Below, piece after piece: positions 35,776 through 48,027 of a DNA stretch of 64,000 bases. The stretch spans positions 1 to 64,000 of the forward strand of contig JADLBL010000019.1 of NCBI GenBank assembly GCA_020847735.1. The letters are read 5' to 3'. The translations under genes and the position numbers were made by a program. Each line of letters opens with the position of its first letter. The first letter of the stretch is position 1. The DNA is from Candidatus Eisenbacteria bacterium (lineage in GTDB: Bacteria > Eisenbacteria > RBG-16-71-46). Below the pieces are notes generated by a model, which ran no database searches, was not told the DNA's origin, and was given only the letters and a program-made list of their open reading frames with translations.

Positions 35776-37833
35776 GTGAACCTGCCGATGCTCTGGATCA
35801 TTCCCGCGCTGCCGCTGGCCGCGGTCGCGCTCAACCTGCTGCTCGGCGACCGCCTGGGCCGGCGGGGCGTGTCGTGGATCGCCTGCGGCGCGACGGGCCT
35901 GGCGTTCCTCGCCGCGCTGCGCGCGGTGGCGGCGCTCGCCGGGCACCCCGCCGAGGACCGGGCGATCGTCGAGACCGCCTGGACGTGGATGCGGGTCGGC
36001 GATTTCTCGGCGCACGTCTCGTTCCTGCTCGATCCGCTCTCGAGCGTCATGGTGCTGTTCGTGACCTGCGTGGGATTCCTCATCCACGTCTACTCGACCG
36101 GCTACATGGCCGACGACCCGTCGTACCGACGGTTCTTCCTGTACATGAACCTGTTCATGTTCGCGATGCTGACGCTGGTGCTCGCGGACAACTACCTGCT
36201 CATGTTCGTGGGCTGGGAGGGCGTCGGCCTGTGCTCGTACCTGCTGATCGGCTTCTGGTACGAGAAGCCGGTCGCGGCCGAGGCCGGCAAGAAGGCGTTC
36301 ATCGTCAACCGCATCGGCGACTTCGGCTTCCTGCTCGGCATGCTGTTCCTGATCGTCTGGACGGGATCGGCCTCGTACGAGCGCGTGTTCGCGGCCGCGC
36401 CGCACGCGCTGCAGGGCGCCGTGGGCACCCTGACCCTCGGCGGCCTGCACCTGAGCGCGCCGATCGTCGTGGTGCTCACGCTGCTGATGTTCCTCGGCGC
36501 GACCGGCAAGAGCGCGCAGCTTCCGCTGTTCACCTGGCTGCCGGACGCGATGGAGGGCCCGACGCCCGTGTCGGCGCTCATCCACGCCGCGACCATGGTC
36601 ACCGCGGGCGTCTACATGGTGGTGCGCAGCCACGTGCTCTACCAGATGGCGCCGCTGAGCATGGAGGTGGTGGCGATCGTCGGCGCGGCGACGGCGTTGA
36701 TGGCGGCGACCATCGGTCTGGCCCAGAACGACATCAAGCGGGTGCTCGCGTACTCGACCGTCAGCCAGCTCGGCTACATGTTCTTCGCCTGCGGCGTCGG
36801 CGCCTTCAGCGCCGGGATCTTCCACGTCATGACGCACGCTTTCTTCAAGGCGCTGCTGTTCCTCGGCGCCGGCTCGGTCATTCACGGCATGCACCACGAG
36901 CAGGACATGCGCCGGATGGGCGGGCTGGCCGCGAAGATGCCGTGGACGCACGCGACCATGCTCATCGCCTGCGTGGCGATCGCCGGCATCCCGCCCTTCG
37001 CCGGCTTCTTCAGCAAGGACGAGATCCTGCACGGCGCGTTCGCCAGCGGGCACTACGGCGTCTGGCTGGCAGGCCTGGTGGGCGCGGCGCTGACCGCGTT
37101 CTACATGTTCCGCCTGTACATCCTCACCTTCCGCGGCGCCCCGCGCTTCGGGGAACCGGCGGCGGAGTCGCTGCACGCCGCGCACGTGGCGGCCGAGCAC
37201 GCCGCGCACGGCCATGCCTCCGACCCGCACGGGCACGACCACGGCGCCGCGCACGGCCACTCGGGCCCGGTGCACGAGTCCCCGCCCAGCATGGTGGCGC
37301 CGCTCGCCGTGCTGGCCGCGCTGTCGGTCGTGGGCGGCTGGATCGGCCTGCCGTTCCAGAAGGGCGGGCATCCGTTCGAGCGCTGGCTCGAGCCCGTGCT
37401 GAGCCACGTCCCGGGCGTGCCGGACGTGCACATGGCGCACCTGTCCGCGGCCGCCGAGTGGGGTCTCATCGCGCTCTCGGTCGCGGTCGCGGCGTTCGGC
37501 ATCCTGCTGGCGTTCCGCGCCTACCTGCAGCGGCCGCAGCTCGCGACCGCGCTGCGGACGCGCCTCGCCGGCGTCCACAACGTCCTTTACAACAAGTACT
37601 GGGTGGACGAGTTCTACGACGCGATCGCCGTTCGGCCCGTGTACGAGGGCTCGATGAGATTGTGGCGCTTCTGGGACGAGAAGATCGTGGACGGCACGGT
37701 GAACGGGGTGGGCTACTTCCTCGAAGGTTGCTCCGCCATCCTGCGCCTGTTCCAGACCGGCTACGTGGGCACCTACGCGCTGTTCCTGTCGCTCGGCGTG
37801 CTCGCGCTCCTCCTCCATTTCCTGAGGTCGTAA
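35776..37833 (+). CDS. nuoL: NADH-quinone oxidoreductase subunit L with a His-rich loop
   Basis: The 685-residue antiporter-like subunit is the most distal proton pump. It shows WEGVGLCSYLLIGFW, TGKSAQLPLFTWLPDAMEGP and THAFFKALLFLGAGSVIHG, with the key Lys and Glu residues. Between two late helices, residues about 467-500, lies a loop with eleven histidines (GHASDPHGHDHGAAHGH), not part of the usual fold. Such loops often bind metal ions; any role here is unknown. The long C-terminal lateral helix is present (residues 560-610). Confidence 0.96.
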   Translation: MNLPMLWIIPALPLAAVALNLLLGDRLGRRGVSWIACGATGLAFLAALRAVAALAGHPAEDRAIVETAWTWMRVGDFSAHVSFLLDPLSSVMVLFVTCVGFLIHVYSTGYMADDPSYRRFFLYMNLFMFAMLTLVLADNYLLMFVGWEGVGLCSYLLIGFWYEKPVAAEAGKKAFIVNRIGDFGFLLGMLFLIVWTGSASYERVFAAAPHALQGAVGTLTLGGLHLSAPIVVVLTLLMFLGATGKSAQLPLFTWLPDAMEGPTPVSALIHAATMVTAGVYMVVRSHVLYQMAPLSMEVVAIVGAATALMAATIGLAQNDIKRVLAYSTVSQLGYMFFACGVGAFSAGIFHVMTHAFFKALLFLGAGSVIHGMHHEQDMRRMGGLAAKMPWTHATMLIACVAIAGIPPFAGFFSKDEILHGAFASGHYGVWLAGLVGAALTAFYMFRLYILTFRGAPRFGEPAAESLHAAHVAAEHAAHGHASDPHGHDHGAAHGHSGPVHESPPSMVAPLAVLAALSVVGGWIGLPFQKGGHPFERWLEPVLSHVPGVPDVHMAHLSAAAEWGLIALSVAVAAFGILLAFRAYLQRPQLATALRTRLAGVHNVLYNKYWVDEFYDAIAVRPVYEGSMRLWRFWDEKIVDGTVNGVGYFLEGCSAILRLFQTGYVGTYALFLSLGVLALLLHFLRS

Positions 37834-39407
<1,574 letters not shown>

Positions 39408-39411
<4 letters not shown>

Positions 39412-40877
39412 GCCTCGTACCGCAGCCTTCGTTCCTGCCCGTGGACTGGTGGGCGCTCGCCCCGGTGATCGCGCTGACCGCGGGCACGATCCTGCTGCTG
39501 CTGCTCGAGTTCGTCCCGTCGCGGCCCGGCGACAGCCGCGGCGGCATCGTCTCCTTGCTCGCGCTGGCCTTCGCCGGCTGGGCGGTGTGGCGCGTCGCCG
39601 GCGACAAGCGCGAGCTGTTCGGCGGCATGTTCGTGCACGACCCGTTCACGGTGGTCTTCACGCTGATGTTCGTCGCCATCGGCGTCCTGTCGGTTCTGAC
39701 CTCGTGGGACTACCTGAAACGCACGAAGATCAACCAGGCCGAGTACTACGCGCTGCTGCTCTCGAGCGTGCTCGGCATGATCGTGATGGCGGCGTCGAAC
39801 GACCTGGTGACGATCTTCATCGGCCTCGAGCTGATGTCGCTCTCGCTCTACGTGCTGGTGGGATTCCGCCGCACGCGGCTGGAATCGAACGAGGCCTCGC
39901 TCAAGTATTTCCTGCTCGGGGCGTTCGCCTCGGGATTCCTGCTCTACGGCATCGCGCTGCTCTACGGCGCCACCGGCACGTCGAATCTGGCCCGCATGGG
40001 CGCGTTCCTCTCGGACACGCCGCTGCTCGGCAACCCGCTGCTGGTGATCGGCGCTCTGCTGGTGTTCACCGGCTTCGCCTTCAAGGTGGCGGCCGTGCCC
40101 TTCCACATGTGGACGCCCGACGCCTACGAAGGGGCGCCGACGGCGGTGACGGGCTTCATGTCGGTGGGCGCCAAGGCCGCGGGGTTCGCCGCCCTGCTGC
40201 GCGTCGGGCTGCGGGCCCTCGAGCCGCTGCAGGTGGACTGGGTTCCGCTGCTCGCGGTGGTGGCGTTCCTGACCATGACGGTCGGCAACGTCACCGCGCT
40301 CCTGCAGAACAACCTCAAGCGCATGCTGGCGTACTCGAGCATCGCGCACGCCGGCTACATCCTGGTCGCGGTCGCGGCGGGCGGGCCCGAGGGGGCGTCG
40401 GCGGCCGTCTTCTACCTGGCGGTCTACTCCTTCATGAACCTCGGCGCGTTCTCGGTGCTGACGATGATGGGCCGCGGGCGCGACGAGCGAGTGCTGATGA
40501 GCGACCTGTCCGGCCTGGGCTTCCGCCAGCCCTTCCTCGGGCTGGCGATGACCGTTTTCATGGTCTCGCTCGGCGGCATCCCGCCGACCGCCGGCTTCAT
40601 GGGCAAGGTCTACGTCTTCGGAGCGGCCATGAAGAACCCGGCGCTGCTGTGGCTCGTCGTCGCCGGCGTGCTGAACAGCGTCGTGTCCGTCTACTACTAC
40701 CTGCGGGTGACGGTGGCGATGTACATGCGCGAGCCCGAGGGCGAGCCGGTTCAGGTGTCGTGGGGCGTGCCGGTGGCGCTCGCGGTGGTGCTGGCGCTGG
40801 TCGCGACGTTGTGGTTCGGCGTACAGGCCAACGGCCTGTGGGCGATGGCCCGGGACAGCGTGCTGGGCCTGCTCTAG
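39408..40877 (+). CDS. nuoN: NADH-quinone oxidoreductase subunit N
   Basis: The 489-residue antiporter-like subunit contains FIGLELMSLSLYVLVGF, FKVAAVPFHMWTPDAYEGAP and KRMLAYSSIAHAGYILVA, the three landmark helices of NuoN. It is the last gene of the complex I operon. The 70 bases to the convergent moeA gene contain no clear terminator hairpin. Confidence 0.97.
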
Positions 40878-40947
40878 GAATCGCTCCGCGATCCGGCGGC
40901 CATCGCACGGCGGCCGCGCGCCCGTTCGAGGCGTCGACGATTCGAGC

Positions 40948-42183
40948 TCAGGGCAGGCGAAGCACCAGCGCCTCGGCGGACTCGCCTTCGCGCAACCCGG
41001 GCGCCTCGGCCGGCACGATCACGAGCGCGTGCGCGCGCGACTGGGGCGCGAGATGCCCCGAGACCTGCCCGCCCGCGGGCAGCGCCCACAACTCACCTTC
41101 CCGCCAGCCGAGCGTGCAGCGCACGAAGTCCGTGCGTCCGGGCCGCGATTCGATCTCGCGGGCGATGCGCACCGGCGCGCGCGGGCGGTCGAGGTCGGCG
41201 AATCCCTGCAGGCGGCGCAATGCCGGACGGACGAGCGCTTCGAAGACGCAGGCGACGGAGGCGGGGTTTCCGGGCAGGCCGTGGAAGAAGCGGCCCTTCG
41301 GGCGGCCGTGCGCCTGCGGTCGGCCGGGGCGCATGGCCACGCGCCAGAGCTCGACCTCGCCGAGGCGCGAGAGCGCGAGCTTGACGGGGTCGAAGTCGCC
41401 CGCCGAGACCCCGCCGATGGTCAGGACCGCGTCGCAGGTCGCGATCGCCTCGTGAATGCGGGCAGCCACGCGCCCGGGATCGTCGGGCAGGCGCTCGGCG
41501 ATCGCCACCTCGGCGCCGGCCTGCGTGGCGAGCAGGGTCAGCATTCCGAGGTTGCTGTCCCGGAGCGCGCCCGGGCGCAGGGGCTCGGCGGGGTCGAGCA
41601 GTTCGTCGCCGGTCGAGATCACCGCCACGCGCGGCGCGGGGGAGACTTCGAGCTCCGACAGGCCCAGCGCCGCGAGCAGCGCCAGGTCGTGTGCCGAGAG
41701 CTCCCGTCCCTCAGCCAGCACGCGCTCGGCCGGACCGACATCGGCGCCGGCCGGGCGCAGATGATCGCCCGGCTCGGACGGGCGGCGCGCGGTCATGGTC
41801 TCGCCGTTCCCGTCGGCGCCGCTTTCGGCATCCTCGAACGGGACGACCGCGTCGGCTCCCTCCGGCGGCATCGCCCCGGTCATGATGCGCATCGCCTCGC
41901 CGGGTCCGAGTGCCTTCGCGGACACCGTGCCCGCGGGCAGGGCGCCGGCGACGCGCAGCGTCACGGGCGTCGAGGCGGAGGCGCGCGAGAGGTCGGCGGC
42001 GCGGACGGCCCAGCCGTCCATCGCCGAGTTGCGAAAGGGCGGCAGCGCATGCGGCGCGACGGCGTCACGGCGAAGCGCGCGGCCCGCGCAGCGCGCGAGC
42101 GGGAGCACGACCGCCGGCAGGCTCGAGAGCGACTCGACCGCGCGGGCGCGGGCTTCGGCGAAGGACAGCTCGATCCGCTGCAC
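40948..42183 (-). CDS. moeA: Molybdopterin molybdenumtransferase
   Basis: The 411-residue enzyme inserts molybdate into adenylated molybdopterin. It shows PPFRNSAMDGWAVRAAD, MRIMTGAMPPEGADAVVPFE, the MoeA core VISTGDEL and LTIGGVSAGDFD, and FFHGLPGNPASV. The GTG at 42183 lies two bases after the moaC stop (TGACCGTG) and gives a normal N-terminus; the frame is open further upstream but that sequence overlaps moaC and is unrelated. It forms an operon with moaC. Confidence 0.93.
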   Translation of the reverse strand: MQRIELSFAEARARAVESLSSLPAVVLPLARCAGRALRRDAVAPHALPPFRNSAMDGWAVRAADLSRASASTPVTLRVAGALPAGTVSAKALGPGEAMRIMTGAMPPEGADAVVPFEDAESGADGNGETMTARRPSEPGDHLRPAGADVGPAERVLAEGRELSAHDLALLAALGLSELEVSPAPRVAVISTGDELLDPAEPLRPGALRDSNLGMLTLLATQAGAEVAIAERLPDDPGRVAARIHEAIATCDAVLTIGGVSAGDFDPVKLALSRLGEVELWRVAMRPGRPQAHGRPKGRFFHGLPGNPASVACVFEALVRPALRRLQGFADLDRPRAPVRIAREIESRPGRTDFVRCTLGWREGELWALPAGGQVSGHLAPQSRAHALVIVPAEAPGLREGESAEALVLRLP

Positions 42184-42185
42184 GG

Positions 42186-42713
42186 TCAGGCGCGGCGCGC
42201 CGTGGACGCCTTCGCGGCGCGTCGCGGCACCGCCTCGCGACGCTTCCACGGGCCGCTGCGGCCGCCGCGCTTCTCCCACAGGGCGATCTCGCCGATCACC
42301 ATGCCCCGGTCCACGGCCTTGAGCATGTCGTAGAGGGTGAGCGCGGCGGCGGTGACGGCGGTGAGCGCCTCCATTTCGACGCCCGTGCGGGCGCGCGTGC
42401 GTACGCGCGCCTCGATCCGGACCGCCGGTCCCGCCGGGTCGAGATCGAAGGCCACGTCCACCGCCTCGACGGGCACCGGGTGGGCGAGCGGCACCAGCTC
42501 GCTGGTGCGCTTGGCCGCCATGACGGCCGCCAGGTGCGCGGTGGCGAGAACGTTCCCCTTCGGGGTCCGGCCGGTTCGAAGGAGTTCGAGCGTCGCGCCA
42601 TGCATGAAGACCATGCCCCGGGCGGTGGCCACGCGGGCGGTCACGTTCTTGGCGCTCACGTCCACCATCCGGACGCGGCCGCGTGCATCCACGTGTGAGA
42701 GGCGCCTTGGCAT
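42186..42713 (-). CDS. moaC: Cyclic pyranopterin monophosphate synthase
   Basis: The 175-residue protein carries SHVDARGRVRMVDVSAK, KGNVLATAHLAAVMAAKRT, LVPLAHPVPVEAV and GVEMEALTAVTAAALTLYDM. These are the conserved blocks of MoaC, including the catalytic lysine near KAVDRGM. With MoaA it makes cPMP, the first intermediate of molybdenum cofactor. The last 20 residues are basic and non-conserved. The ATG at 42713 sits seven bases after the -10, predicting a leaderless moaC-moeA message. No moaA is in the window. Confidence 0.94.
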   Translation of the reverse strand: MPRRLSHVDARGRVRMVDVSAKNVTARVATARGMVFMHGATLELLRTGRTPKGNVLATAHLAAVMAAKRTSELVPLAHPVPVEAVDVAFDLDPAGPAVRIEARVRTRARTGVEMEALTAVTAAALTLYDMLKAVDRGMVIGEIALWEKRGGRSGPWKRREAVPRRAAKASTARRA

Positions 42714-42720
42714 GGGACGC

Positions 42721-42749
42721 AGCATAGGAACGCGAACGGGGAAGGGCAA
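42721..42749 (-). promoter_or_regulatory. Promoter of moaC-moeA
   Basis: On the minus strand TTGCCC (42749-42744), 17 bases, TATGCT (42726-42721), ending seven bases before the moaC ATG. Confidence 0.55.
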
Positions 42750-42896
42750 ACCGCCGACGCCGTGATGGCGTGCGGATCGCCCGGGGGACGGCGGCGAAAC
42801 GGGGCCGCCGGAGATCGCGGGAGCGAGACCGCGGCGACGTGCGGTCACGAGCAGGTCGCGGATGCGCGGCCGGAGGGGCGCGCGGTCGCCGTGCGG

Positions 42897-42926
42897 TTGA
42901 CGACGCCTCACCGGCGCCCGTACGTT
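42897..42926 (+). promoter_or_regulatory. Promoter of the membrane protein gene at 42962
   Basis: TTGACG (42897-42902), 18 bases, TACGTT (42921-42926), 35 bases before the ATG. Confidence 0.5.
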
Positions 42927-42961
42927 CGTCGCCCACGATTCCGCGACCCGTGAGCGATCGC

Positions 42962-43819
42962 ATGCCCCATCGGCAACGCCTGCCCATCTCCGCACGACAC
43001 GCCTTCGCGCTGGCGTTCGACCTCGCCGCGCGACGCGACACGATGCAGTCCGTCGTGATCCCGCTGCTGCTCTGGTCGCCGTGGATCTTCGCTCCGGCGG
43101 TGATCGAACGCGCGTTTCCGAACCTCGAGCACAGCCGGCTGCTGCTGGTGACCGCCGCCTGCAAGCTCCTCGACTTCCTCGTGTTCGTGGTGGTCACCGC
43201 GATGCTGCGGTTTCGCGCGCGCTCGGTGTTCAACACCGCCGTCGAGGTGCATCCCGCGCCCGCGCTGCGATGCTACGCGCAGGGCCTGCGCCGCGTGCCG
43301 GCCCTGTACCTCGCCGAGGCGCTGCGCAACATCGCGCTCACGATCGCCTTCAGCATGCTGTTCGTGCCGTTCCTGTACCTCGGCTTCAAGCTCTCGATGG
43401 TCACCGAGGCGGTCGTCCTGCGCCCGAGCGACCCCGTTCGCGCGACGCAGCGCTCGTTCCACCTCACCGAGTCGCGTTTCGAGCGCTGGCTGGAGATGGT
43501 GGCGATCTCGGTTTTCCTGGTCGTGCCCATCTGGTTCCTGATGGCGGTGTGCTTCTTCACCGTGCCGGGCAGCAGCTTCAACGTGTGGTTCTCGCTCGGG
43601 ACGTTCCTGAGCGCCGCGATCATGCCGGTCATCCAGTACGCCTGGACCTTCTTCTACCTGCGCCTCGAGGAGATCGACCCGGCGCAGGGACTGGATCAGC
43701 GGGAAGCGGCCGCGGGCGCGGCCGCTGCCGGCGCCTGGCCCGCCCTCGGCGCTCCGCCCAGGCTCAAGCTCGTGGAGCTGCGCCCCGAGGACGCCGAGCC
43801 CGGGTCGCGGGATTCCTGA
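42962..43819 (+). CDS. Integral membrane protein of unknown function
   Basis: The 285-residue protein has about six hydrophobic segments (for example [53 protein letters not shown]) separated by basic loops, and a Pro/Ala-rich cytoplasmic tail. The central [21 protein letters not shown] segment resembles polytopic 'glycerophosphoryl diester phosphodiesterase membrane domain'-like proteins, but I cannot assign the family firmly. A GTG four codons upstream (42950) is another possible start. It stands alone between moaC (divergent) and the enhancer-binding protein. Confidence 0.75.
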   Translation: MPHRQRLPISARHAFALAFDLAARRDTMQSVVIPLLLWSPWIFAPAVIERAFPNLEHSRLLLVTAACKLLDFLVFVVVTAMLRFRARSVFNTAVEVHPAPALRCYAQGLRRVPALYLAEALRNIALTIAFSMLFVPFLYLGFKLSMVTEAVVLRPSDPVRATQRSFHLTESRFERWLEMVAISVFLVVPIWFLMAVCFFTVPGSSFNVWFSLGTFLSAAIMPVIQYAWTFFYLRLEEIDPAQGLDQREAAAGAAAAGAWPALGAPPRLKLVELRPEDAEPGSRDS

Positions 43820-43830
43820 CACGCCGCCGC

Positions 43831-43860
43831 TTGCCGCGGCTTCCCGGGCTGTGGCAGGTT
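43831..43860 (+). promoter_or_regulatory. Promoter of the enhancer-binding protein gene
   Basis: TTGCCG (43831-43836), 18 bases, CAGGTT (43855-43860), about 70 bases before the start codon, with a hairpin in between. Confidence 0.4.
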
Positions 43861-43890
43861 GAAACGGCTGCCGGCCGGCAACCCCGGCGC

Positions 43891-43910
43891 CGGCCCCGTT
43901 CCCGGGGCCG
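43891..43910 (+). repeat. 8-bp hairpin in the leader of the enhancer-binding protein gene
   Basis: CGGCCCCG-TTCC-CGGGGCCG lies between the promoter and the ATG at 43936. It has the same TTCC loop as the 18-bp hairpin at 18883-18922. It may end the upstream transcript, or act on the leader. Confidence 0.4.
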
Positions 43911-43935
43911 ATCCGGCCGCGAACGAAAGCCTTCC

Positions 43936-45012
<1,077 letters not shown>

Positions 45013-45025
45013 AGCGGGGCATTCA

Positions 45026-46219
45026 ATGGCAAGCGAAAGACGTTACTACGACGATAGCTATACAGTTCGCTTCGAGAGTCCTGTTTCGGCGGCTGGCGAA
45101 TGGCAGGGACGCCCGGCCGTCGAGCTCGAGACCACCTGGTTCTACCCGGAAAGCGGCGGCCAGCTGCCGGACCAGGGCTCGCTCGCGGGCAGCCCCGTCG
45201 TGGACGTGCAGGCGGCCGAGGACGGGCGCGTCTGGCATGTCGTCGAGGGCGGGCTTCCCGCCGGCGTCGTCCGTGGCGAGATCGACTGGGCGCGCCGCTT
45301 CGACCACATGCAGCAGCACACCGGCCAGCACGTGCTCTCGGCGGCGTTCGAACGCGTCGCGAGCGCGGCGACCCTGTCCTCGACGCTGGGAGCGGAGCGA
45401 AGCGTGATCGAGCTCGGCCTCGCCGGCATGGACTGGCGCCTCGCCGCGCGCGTCGAGGAGTCGGCGAACCGCGTGCTGTGGGAGGACCGCGAGCTCCGCC
45501 TGCACTGGACCGACGCCGAGGGGGTGAAGCTCTTCGCGCTGCGCAAGCCTCCGCAGGTCCAGGGGCGCATCCGCATCGTCGAGGTCCCGGACTGGGATCT
45601 CTCGGCCTGCGGCGGCACCCACACCCGGCGTACCGGCGAAGTCGGGGCGATCAAGATCGTCGGCTGGGAAAAGGTGCGCGGCAACGTGCGCGTGACGTTC
45701 CTGTGCGGCGGCCGCGCGCTGCTCGACCACGCCTGGCGCACCGAAGCGCTGCTCGAGGCCGCGAAGCGCCGCACGCTCAAGGATCGCGACCTCATCGCGC
45801 ACCTCGAACGGGCGCTCGAGGAGCGCGACGCGCTCGCCAGGCGGTTGCGCGAGCTGAACGCCCGCCTGCTGGCCGGGGACGCGCGCGCGCGCGTGGGCGC
45901 GCCGCCGCGCGGCGTCGCGGAGTGGGCCGAAACGCGCGGGCGCGACGACGCGCGCGCGTTCGCGCTCGCCTGCCTTTCGGCGGGCGCCCCGTGGGTCGTG
46001 AGCGGCGCCGGCGGTCCCGAACCCGTCGTCGTCGTCGCGCGAGCGAAGGGAACCGGCCCCGACCTGAAGGCGATGCTCGCCGGGCTGCTGGCCGCCGCGC
46101 GAGGTAAGGGCGGCGGCAGTCCCGAACTGCTGCAGATCGCCGCCGCCGACGCCGCGGGGGCGCAGGTGGCGTTCGCGCTCGCACGCGATCAGCTTTCGGG
46201 GCCGGCCGGAGGCGACTGA
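45026..46219 (+). CDS. AlaX-type alanyl-tRNA editing protein with DHHA1-like C-terminus
   Basis: The 397-residue protein matches the editing half of alanyl-tRNA synthetase. TTWFYPESGGQLPDQG, the zinc motif HMQQH (H94, H98) and SACGGTH (C195, H199) supply the four zinc ligands, and GWEKVRGNVRVTFLCG follows. After a coiled-coil (about 235-285) comes a DHHA1-like domain rich in Ala/Gly (VVVVARAKG, GGGSPELLQIA). It hydrolyses Ser or Gly misattached to tRNA-Ala. There is no catalytic aminoacylation domain, so it is a stand-alone AlaX of the long type. It probably shares a transcript with the sigma-54 activator. Confidence 0.9.
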   Translation: MASERRYYDDSYTVRFESPVSAAGEWQGRPAVELETTWFYPESGGQLPDQGSLAGSPVVDVQAAEDGRVWHVVEGGLPAGVVRGEIDWARRFDHMQQHTGQHVLSAAFERVASAATLSSTLGAERSVIELGLAGMDWRLAARVEESANRVLWEDRELRLHWTDAEGVKLFALRKPPQVQGRIRIVEVPDWDLSACGGTHTRRTGEVGAIKIVGWEKVRGNVRVTFLCGGRALLDHAWRTEALLEAAKRRTLKDRDLIAHLERALEERDALARRLRELNARLLAGDARARVGAPPRGVAEWAETRGRDDARAFALACLSAGAPWVVSGAGGPEPVVVVARAKGTGPDLKAMLAGLLAAARGKGGGSPELLQIAAADAAGAQVAFALARDQLSGPAGGD

Positions 46220-46270
46220 GCGGCCCGGCGCCCGAGGGCAGGACCGCCCGGGGACGACGCGCCGCCCGGG

Positions 46271-47878
46271 CTACTTCTTCGCGCGCGCCGCCGCCGGCCT
46301 GGCTTTCGCTTTCGCCTTCGGCTTCGGGGCGGGCTTCGCCCGTGCGCCGAGCTTGTGCTTCGCCGTCGCATCGCCCTTCGGCTTCGCGGACGTGACGGTC
46401 TTCGGCCGGGCCGCGGCTGCGCCGGTGACGGGCCGCGTTCTCACCGGCGGGCTGGCCGGTCGCTGTGTCGTCGCGGCCGTGGGCAGGGTGCGGCGCGCGC
46501 CGGCGGCGCTCGCCGGCGCCGGGGCGACGCCCGCGCGCGCGGGCGCAGCCGGGCCGCGGACGGTAGAGGAGAGGCTCCGCGAAGGCGCGGCCGGACCGCG
46601 CGAGGGAGCCGCGACGCCACGCGAGGGCGGCGCGGCTCGGCCCTGGCCCGGAGCGCGGGCGAGCGCGTACGGACCCACCTTGCCCATCGCGGCGCGGCGC
46701 GCGGCGCGCACGCGTTCGTCGTCGTAGATCACGGTCTGCTGGAGCTGCGAGGCGCTCAGCTTGTAGTCGAAGTCGGGCAGCAGCACGCGCGGGATCGCGC
46801 GGCCGACGAAGCGCTCGATGGCCGCGAGGTGGCGCTGCTCCTCGGGGGCCATGAGCGTGAAGGCGTCGCCCTGCGCGTCGGGCCGCGCGGCTCGGCCGAT
46901 GCGGTGGACGTAGTCCTCGGGCGTCGGGGGCACGTCGAAGTTGACGACGTGCGCGACGCCGCCGAGCTCGAGGCCGCGCGCGGCAAGGTCGGTCGTGACC
47001 GCGATCTGCAGCCGCCCGCGCTTCAGATCCTCCATCGCCCGCTCGCGCTCCGTCTGGCTCTTGCGCTCGTGCAGCGTCGTGACCGTGTACTTGCGCCGCT
47101 CGAGCTGGCGCGCGAGCCGGTCTGCGCCCTCCCGCTGGCGGGTGAAAACGATCGTGCTGCGCACCTCGCCGGAGCGCGAAAGCAGCCGGTCGAGCAGCTC
47201 GATCTTGAGGTGCCTGGGCACGGGATAGATGGCGTGCGTGATGCCGGTCGGCTGCGGAGCCGTGAGGTCCACGCGCACCGGTTCGATCAGCGCCTCCTTG
47301 GCGAGCCGGTTCAGCTCCGGCGCCATGGTCGCCGAGAAGAGCAGCGTCTGACGGGTTTCCGGCAGCAGCTTGAGCAGCCTGCGGATGTCGCCGGCCTGAC
47401 CCATGTCCACCATGCGGTCGGCTTCGTCGAGCACGAGGATCTCGACGTCCTCGAAGCCGATCACCTTGTGCTCCTGAAGTTCCAGCAGGCGGTCCACCGT
47501 CGCGATCAGCACGTCCACGGCGTTGTCGCGGAGCAGCTTCTCCTGCACCGGCAGCGGCGTCGCGTTGTGCACCATGCCGACCCGCAGCTCGGTGAAGCGG
47601 GCGAAGTCACGGGCCAGGGTCTCGACCTGGGCGGCGTGCTCGCGGGTCGGCGTGAGCACGAGCGCGCGCAGCTTCTGCGGTCCGTCAATGAGGCGCGCGA
47701 AGCCCGGAAGCAGGAACGCGCCCGTCTTTCCCGAGCCGCTCACGGCGTTCCCGATGAGGTCGTTGCCCTGGAGGATGACCGGGATCGCCTTGGCCTGGAT
47801 CGGGGTGGGTTCGGTCCAGCCGGCGGCCCGGACCGCCTGCGCCATCGGCGCCGGCAGGCCCAGCGTATTGAACATCAT
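46271..47878 (-). CDS. DEAD-box RNA helicase (RhlE/DbpA-like) with basic tail
   Basis: The 535-residue protein has both RecA-like domains: Q motif (TEPTPIQAKAIPVILQ), motif I GSGKT, DEAD in VLDEADRMVDMG, SAT, then IVFTRQREGADRLA and HRIGRAAR. Two unusual changes are PTREHAAQ, where the family has PTRELAxQ (His at residue 81), and AVSGSGKT instead of A-x-T-GSGKT. The last 134 residues are an Ala/Pro/Arg/Lys tail with APSRG-like repeats and end in KAKAKARPAAARAKK, probably binding RNA. ATG at 47878 was chosen; GTG at 47941 would add a 21-residue leader and lies nearer the promoter. Confidence 0.93.
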   Translation of the reverse strand: MMFNTLGLPAPMAQAVRAAGWTEPTPIQAKAIPVILQGNDLIGNAVSGSGKTGAFLLPGFARLIDGPQKLRALVLTPTREHAAQVETLARDFARFTELRVGMVHNATPLPVQEKLLRDNAVDVLIATVDRLLELQEHKVIGFEDVEILVLDEADRMVDMGQAGDIRRLLKLLPETRQTLLFSATMAPELNRLAKEALIEPVRVDLTAPQPTGITHAIYPVPRHLKIELLDRLLSRSGEVRSTIVFTRQREGADRLARQLERRKYTVTTLHERKSQTERERAMEDLKRGRLQIAVTTDLAARGLELGGVAHVVNFDVPPTPEDYVHRIGRAARPDAQGDAFTLMAPEEQRHLAAIERFVGRAIPRVLLPDFDYKLSASQLQQTVIYDDERVRAARRAAMGKVGPYALARAPGQGRAAPPSRGVAAPSRGPAAPSRSLSSTVRGPAAPARAGVAPAPASAAGARRTLPTAATTQRPASPPVRTRPVTGAAAARPKTVTSAKPKGDATAKHKLGARAKPAPKPKAKAKARPAAARAKK

Positions 47879-47966
47879 GATGAGGTCGCTCCGTCTCGAA
47901 CGGGCGGCGGGCGTCGCGGGGAAGGGGCTGCGGCGGGCCACCCGGAAAGGGTATGGATAACACCGC

Positions 47967-47996
47967 AGGTTAGGGCCTCGCGCTGGGCCGGTTCAA
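47967..47996 (-). promoter_or_regulatory. Promoter of the DEAD-box helicase gene
   Basis: On the minus strand TTGAAC (47996-47991), 18 bases, TAACCT (47972-47967). It overlaps none of the mutM coding sequence. Confidence 0.5.
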
Positions 47997-48027
47997 TGGA
48001 AACGTTGCGCAGGTTTTTCGCGGTTCG

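Noticed and set aside
46240-46275. Direct repeat CCGCCCGGG between alaX and the helicase gene
   Set aside because: Two short copies only, in GC-rich DNA, with no duplicated genes or mobile-element features around them.
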